DNA of 64,000 nucleotides from Powellomyces hirtus (GCA_025526995.1 JAHLKG010000016.1:667317-731316), one strand, 5' to 3'. Positions 25,505 through 38,329 are shown, numbered from the stretch's first letter. The notes: generated by a model from the sequence alone, not told the origin. Made by a program: numbers and translations.

Positions 25505-28500
25505 ATGCCGACACCGCCGCCCCGTCGACCCGGTGCGTCCCCCGAATCGCCTCCCATGACCCCACCTGCACGACAGCGCACTTGCTCAAAGGGTCTTGAT
25601 GACACGTACAACGAACTGGAGACGATGCTCCGTGACATCTCTGCCCCCAACCCAAACCGGGGCATTGTCACCGACGCGGACAGGGCCGAGAGGCTGTACG
25701 TGGCAGCTGAGGGAAGACTCGAGGATGCTGTGGGCGGGTATGAGAATGCGGCGGCGACGGCCACTTACTACCACAATGTCGCAAATACGGGTTACAAGCT
25801 TGTCAACGAAGCGACGAACGGCAAGCTGGGTGTCGCTGTCAAGAATGTGATGGCCAACCCTGTTCTCGAGCAATGCGTCAAGCTTGCCAATGGGCTGGTC
25901 GACATTGGAAAGTCCATGCCCTTTGTCGCTCCAATCTTTACCATTCTAAAAGTCATCATCGATGTGGAGCAGAAGGCTCGTGATGCGGCTTCCAAGTGTG
26001 ATGACCTTATTGAGCGCATCAATTTCATGGTCTCCCATCTTCTGGTTCTCAAGAACGTACATGTGTATGAGACAGTAGAGCTGGTTGTACAGAGGATGGA
26101 GAAGGTGTTGAAGGACGCTGCTGCTTTGATCACTGCGTACAGAAAACAGGGCAAGATTGCTAGAAGGTTGAACATGAGTAACAAGGAAAACTTTATCACT
26201 GCTGGCGAGGAGATTCAGGCTGTCACCGGCGACCTGATGCTGAGTTTGCAGATCCAGCAAACAGGTCAGCTGGATGTCCTCACAAAGGCCTTCCCGAAAG
26301 ATCCCGAGGATGACGCTGCAGAAGCATTCTTGAAGGCTCATGGTGGTGAGGAAGCTGTCAAGGTAGGTTGACGAGCTACAGTCACGCATACATGGCCACC
26401 TATGCGTCTCCTTCAAGGCTTGTCTTTGACTTGGCTCCTTTTTTCTGACAATTCTCGATCTCCGCTCTTCCATCCAACAGCACAACGAAGAATTGGTGCG
26501 ACAATTCGCAGCTCAGACCCATCTGACGATGGACGACTCCGTGATGGAGGAGCTAAACTTGAATCTAAGCGACATGATGCGGGAGCAGAAAGATCAGATA
26601 GAGGCCCTGCTTCGCGAGAACGTCACAGCTGCCGTGATGGAAGGAATTAAGGGGTTCGCCGGCGAGCTCGCCCAGGCTGAAGACGCTCGTGAGAGGGAAG
26701 AAAAAAAGACATGTGTCCAGTGCGGAAACGAGTATCGCGAGTCCGTCAATGTCGCCACGTCCTGCTCGTTCCACAAGGCTGAATCGCCGTCAAACAGTCG
26801 CACGGGAACGTACCCGTGCTGTGGTGACGCCTTGCCATGTCAACGACGACAGCATCGTGCAAAGCACCACAATGATTACCCTTACGGCCCTTTCTTTACG
26901 CGAGCTCGCAACATTCTAAATTATACGGACTGTGTGGATTGGGACATTGACATCACGGAGCCCAACCTTGACGAGGGAGGGAATGACCAGGTGATCGGGG
27001 TAGGGCGGCTCTTGAAGTGGCAATCCGGAACCCCCAGAATCAAGGAACCGATTTTAGCAGTTCGAATTGGCATTATACGGTACACGGGGAAATTCTTTTT
27101 TGGTACCTTTGACCCGAACGACATCATCGATTTGAACCTCGCAGGCGCGCCTTCTTTTATTGCAAAGGTCGATGATGATGATAACGGGTCGTTCGCCATG
27201 GCGGAATGGATGCTTGGAACCGATGGGCTCATCAAGGGCGTTCGTCTCACTGCCAAAGTGTCGTCGTCCCTTTGGCCCACCGTGAAGGAGGTCTTGATTG
27301 ACGTTGATGATACAATGGAAAGGATTGGGGAGGTCAGGACCGTTTCCGAGGGTGGGCTCAAGCCGTACAAACCAATCGGCAACTATCGCTTGCCGGAACC
27401 GATCCGCGCTGGAGGAACACTCAAAATGCCCAGCCGCAAAGTCCGTAAGGACTTTAAAACCGTCAGCACTTCGGCGGACTTGTCGGTCATCATTACCCCC
27501 AAATCTGACCCACCAATCGAAGCCAATCCCAACTTTGCAAACGGCCATTCTGACACCTTTGTTGGAACGGTCTCTGTGTTCAACAAGCACAAGAGCGAAG
27601 CACTCACCATCTTGTCCGCGAAAGCTGTCTGGCGCTTGGTAGGTGACACGGACTGGAAGGAATGCAAAAGTTTTAAGGTGGAGGAATTCATCACTATGCC
27701 CATCAACATATCATCACGCGAGACGGGCCTTCTCTCGTTCCATTGCGTCGTGCCGCGGTCAGAGGAAGACACCAAAGACGATGTGAACTGGTGGAACAGG
27801 GCCTACATTGCCCGACATCGGCCTCTACGCCTGCGCTTGACTTTGACGGACGTAGAAGGGGAAGAGTGCTCTACCACGCTCGAGTACTTCTACACTCCTG
27901 TACGGGTCCCTCAGGAGAAGAGCGAGGATGATGCTGCGTTTTTCTTCTTTGATCATGTCCGCGGAGTTACAAGAAATCACGTCAGCTTCAAAACGAATAC
28001 GTCTAGAGACGAGGTCTTTGCGCTCCCCAACAAGGCCTATACCGTTGATGACCTCAACAGGATTGTATACAAGGCGCAAAAGACGGGTGTTACCGAGATT
28101 GATCTGGAAATTAACCACAAACTGCTCAGTCCCGAAGGATCCTTCTGGAACGCGTGGGCCCTGGTTGATTTAAGCTGTATGCGGGTTTACGCTATCAAGG
28201 TGTTGCTCAGGCAGAACAAGGAGGACAAGCATCAGACGATGTTTTGTCTTGGGTATGCATCGGTCCCCGACTATGGTGACGCCGTCGAGAGTCGGCCGAT
28301 ACAATACGCAATGGAGTTCGTCGGGGCGCCCGAGGTGGTAGAGGACGAGTATGACCCGTATCTTGAAGAGGATGGACTTGATGACGTCGTGCCTGAGACG
28401 CCGAAACCCCTCCCTTCAGATGACAAACAGAATGTAGCTGGCACGGGGAGTATGATGAGCCTGAACGGCCCCGTCACATTGGCATTCCCGGAGACCCTCA

Positions 28501-29219
28501 ACGAACACTTCAAGTCCGTCATAGCAGCCTTGGACAAACTCGTCGGTTCTTCGCCCGCTGTGCCTGCCTTGCTCGATGAGGGCATGGCTTCTTTAAACGA
28601 CACTCTGGATCGCGTTGCTTCGGCTAGCACCACCATTTCTCAACAGTTCGATGCACGCCTCGCATCCATGGACCAACATCTGGGACAGATTGCATCTGGG
28701 TCAGCCGTTCCGTCATCCATGGAACTTCAATTGAAAGCCTTGAACGCGAATCTGCAAGCTCTGGCCGCCACGAATGCCAGAGCATTGGCAACACCTCCTC
28801 CCACCCCACCGCAAAGCCAGTCACCTTCGCCGCCGCGGCTTTCCTCTGAAGTCATTGAGATGCAGCTTGCGAACCCAAACCGTAACCTTGAAACCCTTGC
28901 CATCAATGCTGCTATCGGGCCTCAGCCCCGCGACGAAGCGTTTGCAAATGTGGCGGAATCGGCGAGCAGCTCGGCGCAGGTTCCATCGTCGCGCGCACTT
29001 GCTGTCTCACCCAACCTCCCGCCGACTCTCCAACCCGTTGCGGGTTTGCTGCCGGGTGACGAACTAAACCGCAGCATCAAGAACATTGACCGAAATCTGG
29101 AGAGGATGGCCGATGCGGTCGAAGCGCTTGTGGGTGTGCTGGGTGGGATGGCGGCCAACACCAATAGTGTAGACTCCTTGGTCAAGATAGTTAGTAGGCT
29201 TGCTGATAAGAATGTGTAG
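25505..29219 (+). CDS. intracellular protein with MLKL/HeLo-like helical bundle and Cys/His cluster
   Basis: Exons 25505-26362 and 26481-29219 give 1198 residues with no signal peptide. Residues about 85-260 form a long helical segment (PIFTILKVIIDVEQKARDA, INFMVSHLLVL, VVQRMEKVLKDAAALITAY) resembling the four-helix MLKL-type or HeLo-like bundles found at the front of fungal cell-death proteins. Around residues 363-420 lies a putative zinc cluster (TCVQCGNEY, SCSFHKAE, PCCGDALPCQRRQHRAKHH). A beta-rich middle of unknown family follows (FFTRARNILNYTD; YTPVRVPQ). The C-terminal ~250 residues are acidic, then Ser/Pro-rich with coiled-coil heptads. ATG 25505 was chosen over an upstream in-frame TTG. 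It follows the thaumatin-fusion gene on the same strand after 358 bases. The helical-bundle call is from pattern only. Confidence 0.7.
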
Positions 29220-30720
29220 CTTCGTACGTGCAGCCCGGGCGTCGTTGTAGAGATTGATCGATTAGAGATAGAGATGGGAAGAGCATATCGTATGTAGGAG
29301 GGTTCAAATGGGAATAGAATGCACGATCATACATCGACGTCGGTGAAATGGGTTGATTGAAAGAGGATTGTCTTGTGCGATTACTTGACATTGTAGATTT
29401 CTCTTCGTTTACCCACGAAGATCTGGCGGCCCCAAGTAGGATACGTACGAAAGTTGGCTCTAATCGCCCGCAAATGATCAACCATTGGTGAAGCCTTCTC
29501 AATACCACCGTGCATCGAAAGAGATGGTTGTCAAGAAGATACTGATGACACAGAGTAAGAGTAATTCTGTACTTTTCATCACTTGCACATTACGGGCTCA
29601 TCTTGTTTTTTTATCATCACTACTTGGAATGGAGGAATGGCTGCCGCACGGTGTGCACGGTATCGGAGCCGTCAGTCGAGAGAGTCCAAACATCGCATGC
29701 CCCGGGTTGGCGTTGCGGGGTGGGTTGGCACAAATTTGTACCACTCGCAGATGCCATTGCCCCATCCCAATCTGCCCCCGTGTCCCCCGCTCCAGAGATT
29801 GGCAATGGTGGATAGTACACCAATCTGAGCCCTGTACTAGCGCAAGTGGAGGGACTTTTGGATGTTCACCGCGTGGCAACGTGTCCTGGTTCCCCCATGA
29901 TCTTTTTGTGGTCCAACCCTGCGGAGGCGCGTTTTTTTTTTCTCAACGTAGGGGAAATGTAGCATCGGAGATTGGATGCTTTTGCTGTTGTGAAGAAGAG
30001 GATTGCTGGGCAGGCGGTGCACAGCCACCTGATGAGGCTGTGTCTGGCAGCGTATCGCGAAAATGCCGCGCGACGCAGTGTGTCAGCCTCAGCTTGTTGA
30101 CTTGGCCGGGTGCCTCCAATTAGCTGACGCCGCTCTCATAATCAAACCAATGCTTATGTCCGAAAATTGTGGGAGACATGGATGGGACATATAATCAACC
30201 CAACCCATTTGGTTTGAACGCCGCTTGATGACATGCCGTCATTCTTGTTTGTCCAAGAAAGATTCTTGAACGAAAAGATGGAACCGTACTAATACGTCCG
30301 GCCCAATGCTTGGCTCATACAATAGATAGACGACCTATACAATGATGCGAGCAGACGATTCCATGTGATGCTAAGACTATCGAGACCTCTATGGGGTATA
30401 CAAGAAGCCGTGTAAAAGCAGATGGACAGGGGGTTGCTTGACCCAGGCTTCCTATAGTTGTTACTCTAGAGCTGCTCGAGAGACTGCGCAATCGATTGGC
30501 TGACTGACTGGCGGACTATTGGATACGATCTATCCGCCCATCTCTCCTCACAAACATACCTATGTTTAGTACGTACTCCTGGGATGGATGGTGAAAAACA
30601 CGCAAATGGGGAGGGACCAACCAAATTCAATTGAAGCCCCTTTCCCCTTTGTTTCAAGAACAACTGCGTTTCAAAAACACGTGTCAGGGGGAATGCCTGT
30701 CCGAAGGTCGCCTCCCGAAT

Positions 30721-30727
30721 TATAAAA
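30721..30727 (+). promoter_or_regulatory. TATA box of the ferric reductase gene
   Basis: TATAAAA 131 bases upstream of ATG 30852; inference from position. Confidence 0.5.
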
Positions 30728-30795
30728 GGAGCTGAGCTGGGCAAAAATCCCTCACTTTCTCCACTCGCAAATTTCCCTCAGCTTGCCCAACCCAC

Positions 30796-30830
30796 AGTAT
30801 CCCACAACTAGTATCCCACAACTAGTATCC
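30796..30830. repeat. 14-base tandem repeat in the ferric reductase leader
   Basis: The unit AGTATCCCACAACT is present about 2.5 times, just upstream of the start codon. Confidence 0.8.
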
Positions 30831-30851
30831 TGCCTTACCCTTACATAAGCG

Positions 30852-32915
30852 ATGGCTCCGACCACAATAAAGTCAAGCATACAAACCCACCCTTCCCGCT
30901 TCGTGTTCCGCGTCGCCATCCTCCTCAGCGTCCTGTCCATCGTCGCTGTCGCACTTCTCCGTCAAATCCAATCCTACAAATGCTGGTCGCAGACCTGCAC
31001 TGAACGTGCCAAGTACGCCTACGAGAACCTTGTCACCGTATGGACGTTCTACGCCTGGCTCGCCGTCACCACCGGCGCCGTCTACTTTGCCCAACGCTGG
31101 GAATGGGGTTCCATCACCGTGTTCAAGATCGGCAACTACCGTATCTCAAGACTCCGTTTGCTCGCTATCCTGGCTCCATTGCTCTTGCAAGTGTTCATCT
31201 TTGCTTACTGGTGGGATGCGGCAAACAGGATGCGATACGCAGCCAAGGTTGCTGAATTGGCCAACCCTTCCCCTGCTGGAGGCCATCATCACAGGCGACA
31301 CGCCGCTGAACATGGACAGGGATCCTCTTCGTCAAACGGAACAATGGCTGGTGCAGACATCATGCATGTTGACATTCCTTTCACCTTCGATATCTTCTAC
31401 AGCAACATGTTCAGGTTTGTTTATTATCCATTGCCTCAGTTGCCTTCCATGCTCATTATCGTGGCAACAACTAACACCGGACTCTCTCCCATATTAGAGC
31501 GGCTGCCCACCCTGTCGCTGTCCAGCTCGCGCTGACTCTTCTTCCTGTATCTCGCCAAGGCATCCTAAGTTCGCTTCTCAAGATCGATTACGACACTTCC
31601 GTCGAGTTCCACCGCTGGTCCGGCACACTCGTCGTCATCTTTGGCTTGCTCCATGGTTCTGGTCATGAGCTTCCAGGTTACATCAAGAAGGGATTTGTTG
31701 CACAGCTTGAAAACCGGTTCAAGCCTGCCGAGAATTACAGGGTATGTTCGTGTGCCAAAAATACTCTTTCCTCCACTCTTTTGCAACGGCCAAATGATTG
31801 ACTCCCCAACTCTGTCTTTTCGTTTCTAGGGTGCCGTGGTCTTGACTGGCTACGTCACAATCTTTGTCTTTCTTTGGGTTGGCCTCAACTCTATTCCCCG
31901 TCTGCGTCGCGCCAATTTCAGCTGGTTCTACATCAATCACCTCCTTGCCTGGGTGGCCATCGCCATGTCCTTCATCCACGCCTCACCCATGCTTTACCTC
32001 GCTCTTCCCGCCGTGCTGTTCTACATGGTCGACGCCGCCGTCCGGGTGTACAACCGATCCAACACCTGCCACATCACCTCGGTAAAGCTTGAGGAATGCG
32101 GTTACCTCAGAGTCGAGATTGCTGGCTGGAACGTGCCCTACCAGCCAGGTCAGTGGGTATCGCTGAAGATTCCTGCCCTGTCAAAAACCATGTGGCACCC
32201 TTTCACGATCGCATCCAGCTACGGCCCATCCGTTTCTTCCACGGATCCTGTCATCCCTGTTCAAGTCATTCACGATGAGTACCTCGTGACCGACAAGGAT
32301 GGCGATGCCAAAAAGACCACTTACAAGAAATCACGCGACATCATCTTTGGCTCTGACACCATCACCCTCGTTATCAAACCTACCGCTCGTGAAGGCCGAT
32401 GGACAAGCTCATTGCTCCGCCTATGGGAACGCTCACGCGACAACGAGGGCTTCTGTCCCATCAAAGTGTTCATCGACGGCCCCCACGGCACATTGCCCCC
32501 ACGATTCCTGTCCTCTCCACACATCATCACCATCGCGGGTGGCAGCGGTGTACCCGGTGCACTTTCAATCGCCAACCACGTCCTGGACTCCAACACCAGT
32601 AAAAGCATTGATTTCGTATGGACAGCTCGTGAAGCTGGCGCTGAGCGGTTGTCTTCACTCAAAGATCTGCAAAGACACAACATTCTCCAAACCGCGGGTC
32701 ACCACAGTTGTTCGTTCAACTTGTCAGCGGACGGCAGATTAGACGTTAATGACAAAATGAGAAGAATGCTGGAGAGATTCAGTGACGCGGATTCCGTATC
32801 GGTGTATACCTGTGGACCAACGTCGTTGACCGATGCCGTCGTGGATGCCGTAAATGTGTGCAGAAAGGGAAGACGAGGAAGGATTGTGGTTCACACTGAG
32901 GGTTATGAGAGATGA
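30852..32915 (+). CDS. ferric reductase / NADPH oxidase-like membrane oxidoreductase
   Basis: Moves electrons from NADPH through FAD and two hemes across the membrane to reduce Fe(III), or less likely oxygen. Exons 30852-31414, 31498-31741 and 31830-32915 give 630 residues. Several membrane helices are visible (VAILLSVLSIVAVALL, LAILAPLLLQVFIFAYWW, TGYVTIFVFLWVGL, LPAVLFYMVDAAV). Heme histidines lie in FHRWSGTLVVIFGLLHG and FYINHLLAWVAIAMSFIHAS. The FAD motif is WHPFTIASS, the nucleotide-binding motif TIAGGSGVPGALSIANHV, and the end motif YTCGPTSLTDAV. A His-rich and Ser-rich loop (GGHHHRRHAAEHG) sits in a soluble loop after an early helix. The exact substrate cannot be read from sequence. 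Confidence 0.92.
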
Positions 32916-33845
32916 ACGTTGACGTTTACGCTTGGGAGTTTTGTATGCCACCCAAAGTTATCAATATATGTGTTTTTTCGCGCTTCGCCAAAGGTTCCGA
33001 GTGTAGCCACCGTCGCGTGAAGAACAGACGACCGTAACTTTCCGTCCGCAACTCACAGAGCTGCCAAACCACACAAGGAGGACACCCCGTTTGGGTACTG
33101 TCATTTGAAAAGATTCCTTTGTGAATAGCAGACTCATCCATCCTAAGCATTCTAGTAAAGTCCACTATTCCTCTTTTATTTTGCACTAGTCAATGAAATT
33201 GTTCTCATAGCTTTCTGCACGTTGCTCACGTTTATAGAGCTTCAGGCCTCAGCTCCAACAGTCTAGGAAGGAATTTGGACGTCATTGAACCTGCGAACCT
33301 TCTAACGCTGCGTGGCGAAGGGCATCCAAGTAGGTGTTCACCGTCTCTAGTTCTCAGAAGCACCTGGCCCTACTGCGTACAGTGTGGAATGATGAATAGT
33401 CCGTTGCAAGGAAATAGGCTTATCCGGATGAAAAGCTAACCGGCCCTACCAGGTCAACCAACCAAAGAGGCACCCATTCAAGAGATGAGATGAGTGTAAT
33501 ATGATAGCATTTGTCTCGCCACCGTGACGTCCCCTGCTCGGATGCCTACCGCCTATGAGAAGCATGCATGCACCAGACGCTTTATAGACCAGCAAGCTAT
33601 CATGTTATTGGGTATCCTTCATGTGGTCGCATCGCACATCAGTTCCATCCATCCATGACACGGATCTGAGACGATTGACAACGTTCGTTCTTCAGACGCG
33701 TCCGAACTGGCGCACGCGTCTCACTTGTACTGTGTTCCTCATTCGCTGCCCACGTTTTCCGTTATTTTTGCAAGCATTTTGCATCCAGCACACAACCACC
33801 CACCATCCCAGCTCGCCTAGTTTCTATCCTTTCGTCTCTTGAAAC
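32916..33845. other. 0.9-kb intergenic stretch
   Basis: Contains 3' flank of the ferric reductase and the promoter of the peroxiredoxin. No gene or repeat recognised. Confidence 0.5.
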
Positions 33846-34853
33846 ATGTCCACCACCGCATCCTCAGAAACCAGCCGCCGGAGTGCCCGCCTTGCTGCTC
33901 GTCCAGGAACCACCGCGCCTGCTTCGGCCCCGGCAGCCAAGTCAAAGAAAGCCACAGCTACGACTACGACCGAGAAGAAACCCGCAGCAGCCGCAAAGAA
34001 GGAAACTGAGGCAAAGAAGCCGCAGCCAAAGCGGAAAGCTGTTGCCGACGATGACGGCAAAGAAAAGAAAACTGACGAACAGGAGAAGGAAGAAGGGAAA
34101 GAGGACGCGGACGAGGAAGCACCAGAAGGAAACGTCGCACCGGCTGCTGTGAAGGCACCTGCCAAGAAAAAGGCCAAGAGTGCCGTGTTGAAGAAAGGGG
34201 ACGCTGTGCCTGATGATTTGAGCGTTGAGAATCAGAAGGGAGACAAGGTAAAAGCATGAGACGTCCCGTATGTTTGCGCCTTGAGGGTTAACCCAGTTGA
34301 TTGAAATAAAATAGGTCAAGATCTTGGACTTGGTCACCGAGCAGGGTGCCGTGTTCTTCATGTACCCACGCGCAGATACACCCGGGTGCACCAAGCAGGC
34401 TCAAGGGTTCAAGGAGAATTACGCAGAGGTAAATACCCGCTGCAATTGACAAATGAAGGCTTTTTGCCAATAGGAAGATTGGCACTGATTGGTGCGTGTT
34501 TGGCAGTTTGAGAAAAAGGGGTACGCCGTGTATGGTCTGAGCGCTGACAAGCCTGCCGCCCAACTCAAATGGCAAACAAAGGTAATCCATTCGCTTCCGC
34601 CACGGCATGTTATTGTGCTGGGTTTCCTTCAACCACTGATGCATTCTACACCTCGCAGCTCTCGCTCCCATACGACCTTCTGTCCGACACTTCCTTCGCA
34701 ACCATCGGCGCGTTCGGTGCGCACCAGTCCCCCAATAAAATCATCCGCTCGCACGTCGTTGTCGGAAAGGGAGGCAAAGTGGAGGATGTGCAGATCAAAG
34801 TGTCGCCTTCCGAAAGTTTCGAAGGCGCTTGCAAGTTCGTCAAGAAGGAGTAA
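33846..34853 (+). CDS. peroxiredoxin, BCP/Dot5-type, with basic N-terminal tail
   Basis: Thiol peroxidase reducing hydrogen peroxide and organic peroxides. Exons 33846-34247, 34315-34428, 34507-34581 and 34659-34853 give 261 residues. The first ~115 residues are Lys/Ala/Glu-rich ([20 protein letters not shown]), like nuclear-targeted tails of yeast Dot5. The peroxidatic cysteine is in [13 protein letters not shown], with conserved Pro-Thr context ([10 protein letters not shown]) and a later [16 protein letters not shown]. Most BCP proteins have a resolving Cys five residues after the first; here that position is Gln. No other obvious conserved partner is seen except Cys in GACKFVKKE near the end. 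Nuclear location is inference from the tail. Confidence 0.93.
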
Positions 34854-35813
34854 GCGACAGGCAACACAAGATGGAGGGTTTAGTGAGTTTTATTTTTGAC
34901 GGGGTGAAAACGGCCCCCAAGTTTCTTTTGCTCAGACTATGTCTGGATATCGTTTTGGCCGTGTGTGTATTTATGTATCGATTTCATTCACACCACATGT
35001 ATTTCTTCGTAATACAACCTTTTGAATTACAGATAAAACATCATGGAGTAAATCACTAGGACGTCTAACGTGATATTAGCTTGGATTTGCCTTGGAATTC
35101 TTGCCAAAACGGCATGATCCTGGCAGATTGGCCAGCGTATCTCTACACGACACGCAAGGGCTAACAGACCCTACAGCCCCCATAGGAGCGCACACTAACC
35201 AGAGCATCGCAGCGACGCAACAACAACCTGCATCCCTCACAAAGACGCTCAAATGCGGGGGCCAACCCAGATCGCGGGAGTTTGGTATTCCGGCGTTTTT
35301 GACAGTGACTCCGGTTAAATAGGATGAAACCTATGTGAGGAGATGATGTATATGAAGCTCGGCCGACTAGTCCCATCTCTTTGTATATGAAACCGCAGAT
35401 CCGGTCATATCGCCAGCTGGCTGCCACAGATACTGATCGCACAAGCAGAAAGTGGCAAACGTGAAGGTTACATGTTAGGAAATGGCCGTATTAACAAATT
35501 ACTTTTTCGAGTCAGTATGTCACGCATGCGGGAGAGTTGTGCATCTTCTTTGAGGGATTAGGCACAACGTAGACGCCGAAACCATCTCTCCGATTTGCAT
35601 TTGGTAGAGACTTCCCGCGGGGGTGGGCCTTTGAGGGATTACTCACGGGTTGGTCAGGTTCAGAGCTTTCAGAAGCGCAAATGCCTTAAATAGTTTCTCA
35701 AATGTAAACAATGGACGGTGGTGAATCTATAGTAACAACGAATCAACTATCGTGGTTTGTCTCATTTCTTCATTTCTAAAATGCCTACAGAGCATCCGGA
35801 CGTGGTGGCGGAA
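34854..35813. other. 0.96-kb intergenic stretch
   Basis: Read on both strands; nothing recognisable. It separates the convergent peroxiredoxin gene and the lectin gene. Confidence 0.5.
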
Positions 35814-37343
35814 TCAGTGGAACCATTTGCAGTTTTCGGTCGTGTACAGAACACGGCACGACCATCCCTCCTTCATAGGCACAGTTTGGATGTTGTTGAT
35901 CATGTCACAGCGGTGGTAAAGGGTGCCCTTGGCGTAAGTGATCGTGAGATCCAGGTCACCGACTTTGGCCTTGGCGGGACCATTGATGGCATCACTCTTC
36001 AAGTTTACCGTTCCTACGATCTTCATGTCCCCAACATCTCTGTTTGGGACGGTCCAGTCAAACTTAATGGGGGTGCCTTCCCAGGGTTTCCAAGGGAGAG
36101 GGAGCTTGCTTGGAGCTTCCTTGAGCTCGGCATTGTCGAAGCCCCAGAGTGACGAGGTCCAGAGGTTTCGGCCAGTTTCGTGGCAGCTATGGGACCAAAA
36201 GAAGGGAGACGGACATACATGGTGGTTAAAAATCCGATTGGAAGATACACTTCTCGACTCTAAGATCGGTTCATTCCGACTATCTCATATTACTTACTTT
36301 ACGGCTCCCCAATGGTGGAAGGTCGGTGGATGCTCGACGTGGGTTGGGGTTGGTTGAGTGACAACGGGGGTTGTAGGAGTGACGACGGGGGGTTTAGGAG
36401 TGACGACGGGGGGTGTAGGAGTGACGACGGGGGTTGGTTGGGTGACGACGGGTGGTTGTGTGGGACGAGGCGTGTTTGTAAATTGGTAACTCCAGATAAC
36501 TTGAGGGAATCCGTCGACGATGGTCGCAACGCCCGCGTTGTCGATTGTTAAGACATAAGGACCCTTAGAAGCGAGACCTTTGACGCCGCTAGACCAACGA
36601 ACGCGGTTGTCGAGATCGACGAGCTCCAGGAGACCAGAATCCCTTAGAAGTAACATACGGGGATCCCGTTCACCGGTAGCGGCAACCTTGTTGAACACAT
36701 TACCATCGTTGGCGGTCAACGAACCGAATTCATCGAGGTAAAACATGTAGCGACCGTTATCGGAGACGATGGCTTCCGAGTGACGCAGGTAGCCCATACG
36801 ATTGCTTTGAAGGAACGGGATCTGGTCCCTGACGGGGGGATATTCCCATACAATCACGGCATCGGCATCACGAACACGGGCTTTGCGATCGTTCTCGACG
36901 ATAAGTTCATAGGGACGGCTGCTGCCTTGGGTCTTGCTGTCGGACTTCCAGAGAACGTCTTCGGCCTCGTTGGTGGCTACGAGGAATCCAATGGGGTTGA
37001 GCTTGAGCACAGTGTTGGGAGCGTCTCCGTTGGGGACTGTGATGGTCTTTTCGTAGGATTTGCCGTTGACGGTGAGGGCGATGGCGCCGCTAGTACGCCA
37101 GGTGAAGGCGACTGTCGCGTCGCTCTGATGGACAGAATAAAAAGGAAGTTCTATTTAGATTGCCAGTAACCAGCATACACGGAGCCACCATGTTTTCAAG
37201 TTGAACAGAAATCCTCTCACCTGCGAGACGATGCTTTGACCCTGCGCGAGGACATTGTCGGAATCCGAGTTGAGGTTCGCTTTTTGGGCGAAAACAGCAC
37301 TCGCGGCTGCGAGGGCCGTGATGGATAATCGGATGAAGCGCAT
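35814..37343 (-). CDS. secreted bulb-type (mannose-binding) lectin-like protein with Thr/Pro linker
   Basis: Exons 37343-37221, 37124-36298 and 36186-35814 give 440 residues. Signal peptide MRFIRLSITALAAASAVFAQ is followed by bulb-lectin-like repeats: NLNSDSDNVLAQGQSIVS, GFLVATNEAEDVLWKSDSK, RYMFYLDEFGSLTANDG, RMLLLRDSGLLELVDLDNRV and YVLTIDNAGVATIVDG, each ending in a Trp-centred strand. A tandem TPxxPVVT linker follows. The C-terminal ~120 residues have three cysteines (CHETGRN, HRCDM, WSCRVL) and no known family. Likely extracellular sugar-binding. The splice joins keep the frame and the coding length is a multiple of three. Similar lectin repeats occur in the next gene, on the other strand. 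Confidence 0.85.
36358..36455. repeat. minisatellite coding the TPxxPVVT linker
   Basis: About four copies of a roughly 24-base unit containing GTGACGACGGG, within the lectin gene and in frame, so copy-number change would lengthen or shorten the linker. Confidence 0.8.
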
Positions 37344-37408
37344 TCTCAAGGTGGCAGGCCAGGAGCGAACGAAGGGGGCGAGACCCCGGTGGAATCGATG
37401 CTGCACAT

Positions 37409-37415
37409 CTATATA
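37409..37415 (-). promoter_or_regulatory. TATA-like element of the lectin gene
   Basis: TATATAG on the minus strand, about 65 bases before ATG 37343. Inference from position. Confidence 0.4.
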
Positions 37416-38329
37416 AGCAAGCCTATCAACCGTTTGTGTGCTTCTCATGCGCTCGCGGCGGAGTAAGGCTTAGAAAAGAAAAGGGTGTCCCCGCGGGGAG
37501 GAAAAATAGTCTTACGTCTCACAGTGACGTGTGGAGCATTGGACAAACTTTGAAAGTCTGAACAAAATATGCATGCCTGGGCCGCCTGATCGGAGGTCGA
37601 TCGACAATGAAAAAAAAAATTGTCTTCCCCAACACGTCCACAAGTTTGCTTCCGAAGTTCCGCTATGTGACTGAGCAGGATAGCGCTCGGGGCGCGCCGG
37701 GACGGCCCCACGAGATAGCTGTTTTCTGTTAGAACTTGGAAACTGCTCAGCGGCGCTTGCTTCAAGTTCATGGAGAGTTTGCCGGTGACACATGTGGCCT
37801 GTTCCTGTATTCCGCCATCACGATATTGGAAAGTTCGGAGCATTGCTACACAAGGCGGAAACTTGTTCTTTTGTCATACTTCAGACTTTCGCGACAAGCT
37901 TGTGCGTGTCTTACAGCACGGGCTCATTGGGGTTCGTGTCTGTCTAATCTACAACTACTACCAGCTTCGTCCTTTCGTCAAAGGTGTGATCTTATATGAG
38001 CGGCATGGCTGAAGAAAAGATCGCTGAGCTCTCTGAGCGGTAACCGCGTTGTAGTGATGGAGTAGTAGTATAGCTAAGTAGTAGCTCACCCAAAAAAACA
38101 GCGTTTAGAGCACAGGCGGAGCAGAGGTCCAGAGATGGTACCAACTAACGTACCATATGTATACCTGGATGATACCAACTTGAACGCATGGGGGTTTGGT
38201 CACTTTGTCAACTCTGACTCAGGAGTATACAAGGAATTCTGAGTGCTCAAGGGCAACGGTCAAAGCCCACTTATTGATAAGGGCGTTTGTTCCGCACCCT
38301 CACACCTTTCTCCCCACAAGCTAACCACC
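37416..38329. other. 0.9-kb divergent promoter region between two lectin genes
   Basis: No gene seen. Two secreted lectin-type genes diverge from here, so shared regulation is possible but not shown. Confidence 0.4.

Larger units (their letters stand above)
29220..30851. other. 1.6-kb intergenic stretch before the ferric reductase
   Basis: No conserved coding signal. Open frames at 29485-30123 are compositionally unlike neighbours and overlap in both strands. The right end is the ferric reductase promoter. Confidence 0.5.

Noticed and set aside
29485..30123. 212-codon open frame
   Set aside because: No family resemblance, odd composition, several overlapping frames open on both strands.
35757..36152. 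Plus-strand open frame over the lectin gene's last exon
   Set aside because: Mirror of the real minus-strand exon, which joins to a signal-peptide protein in frame.
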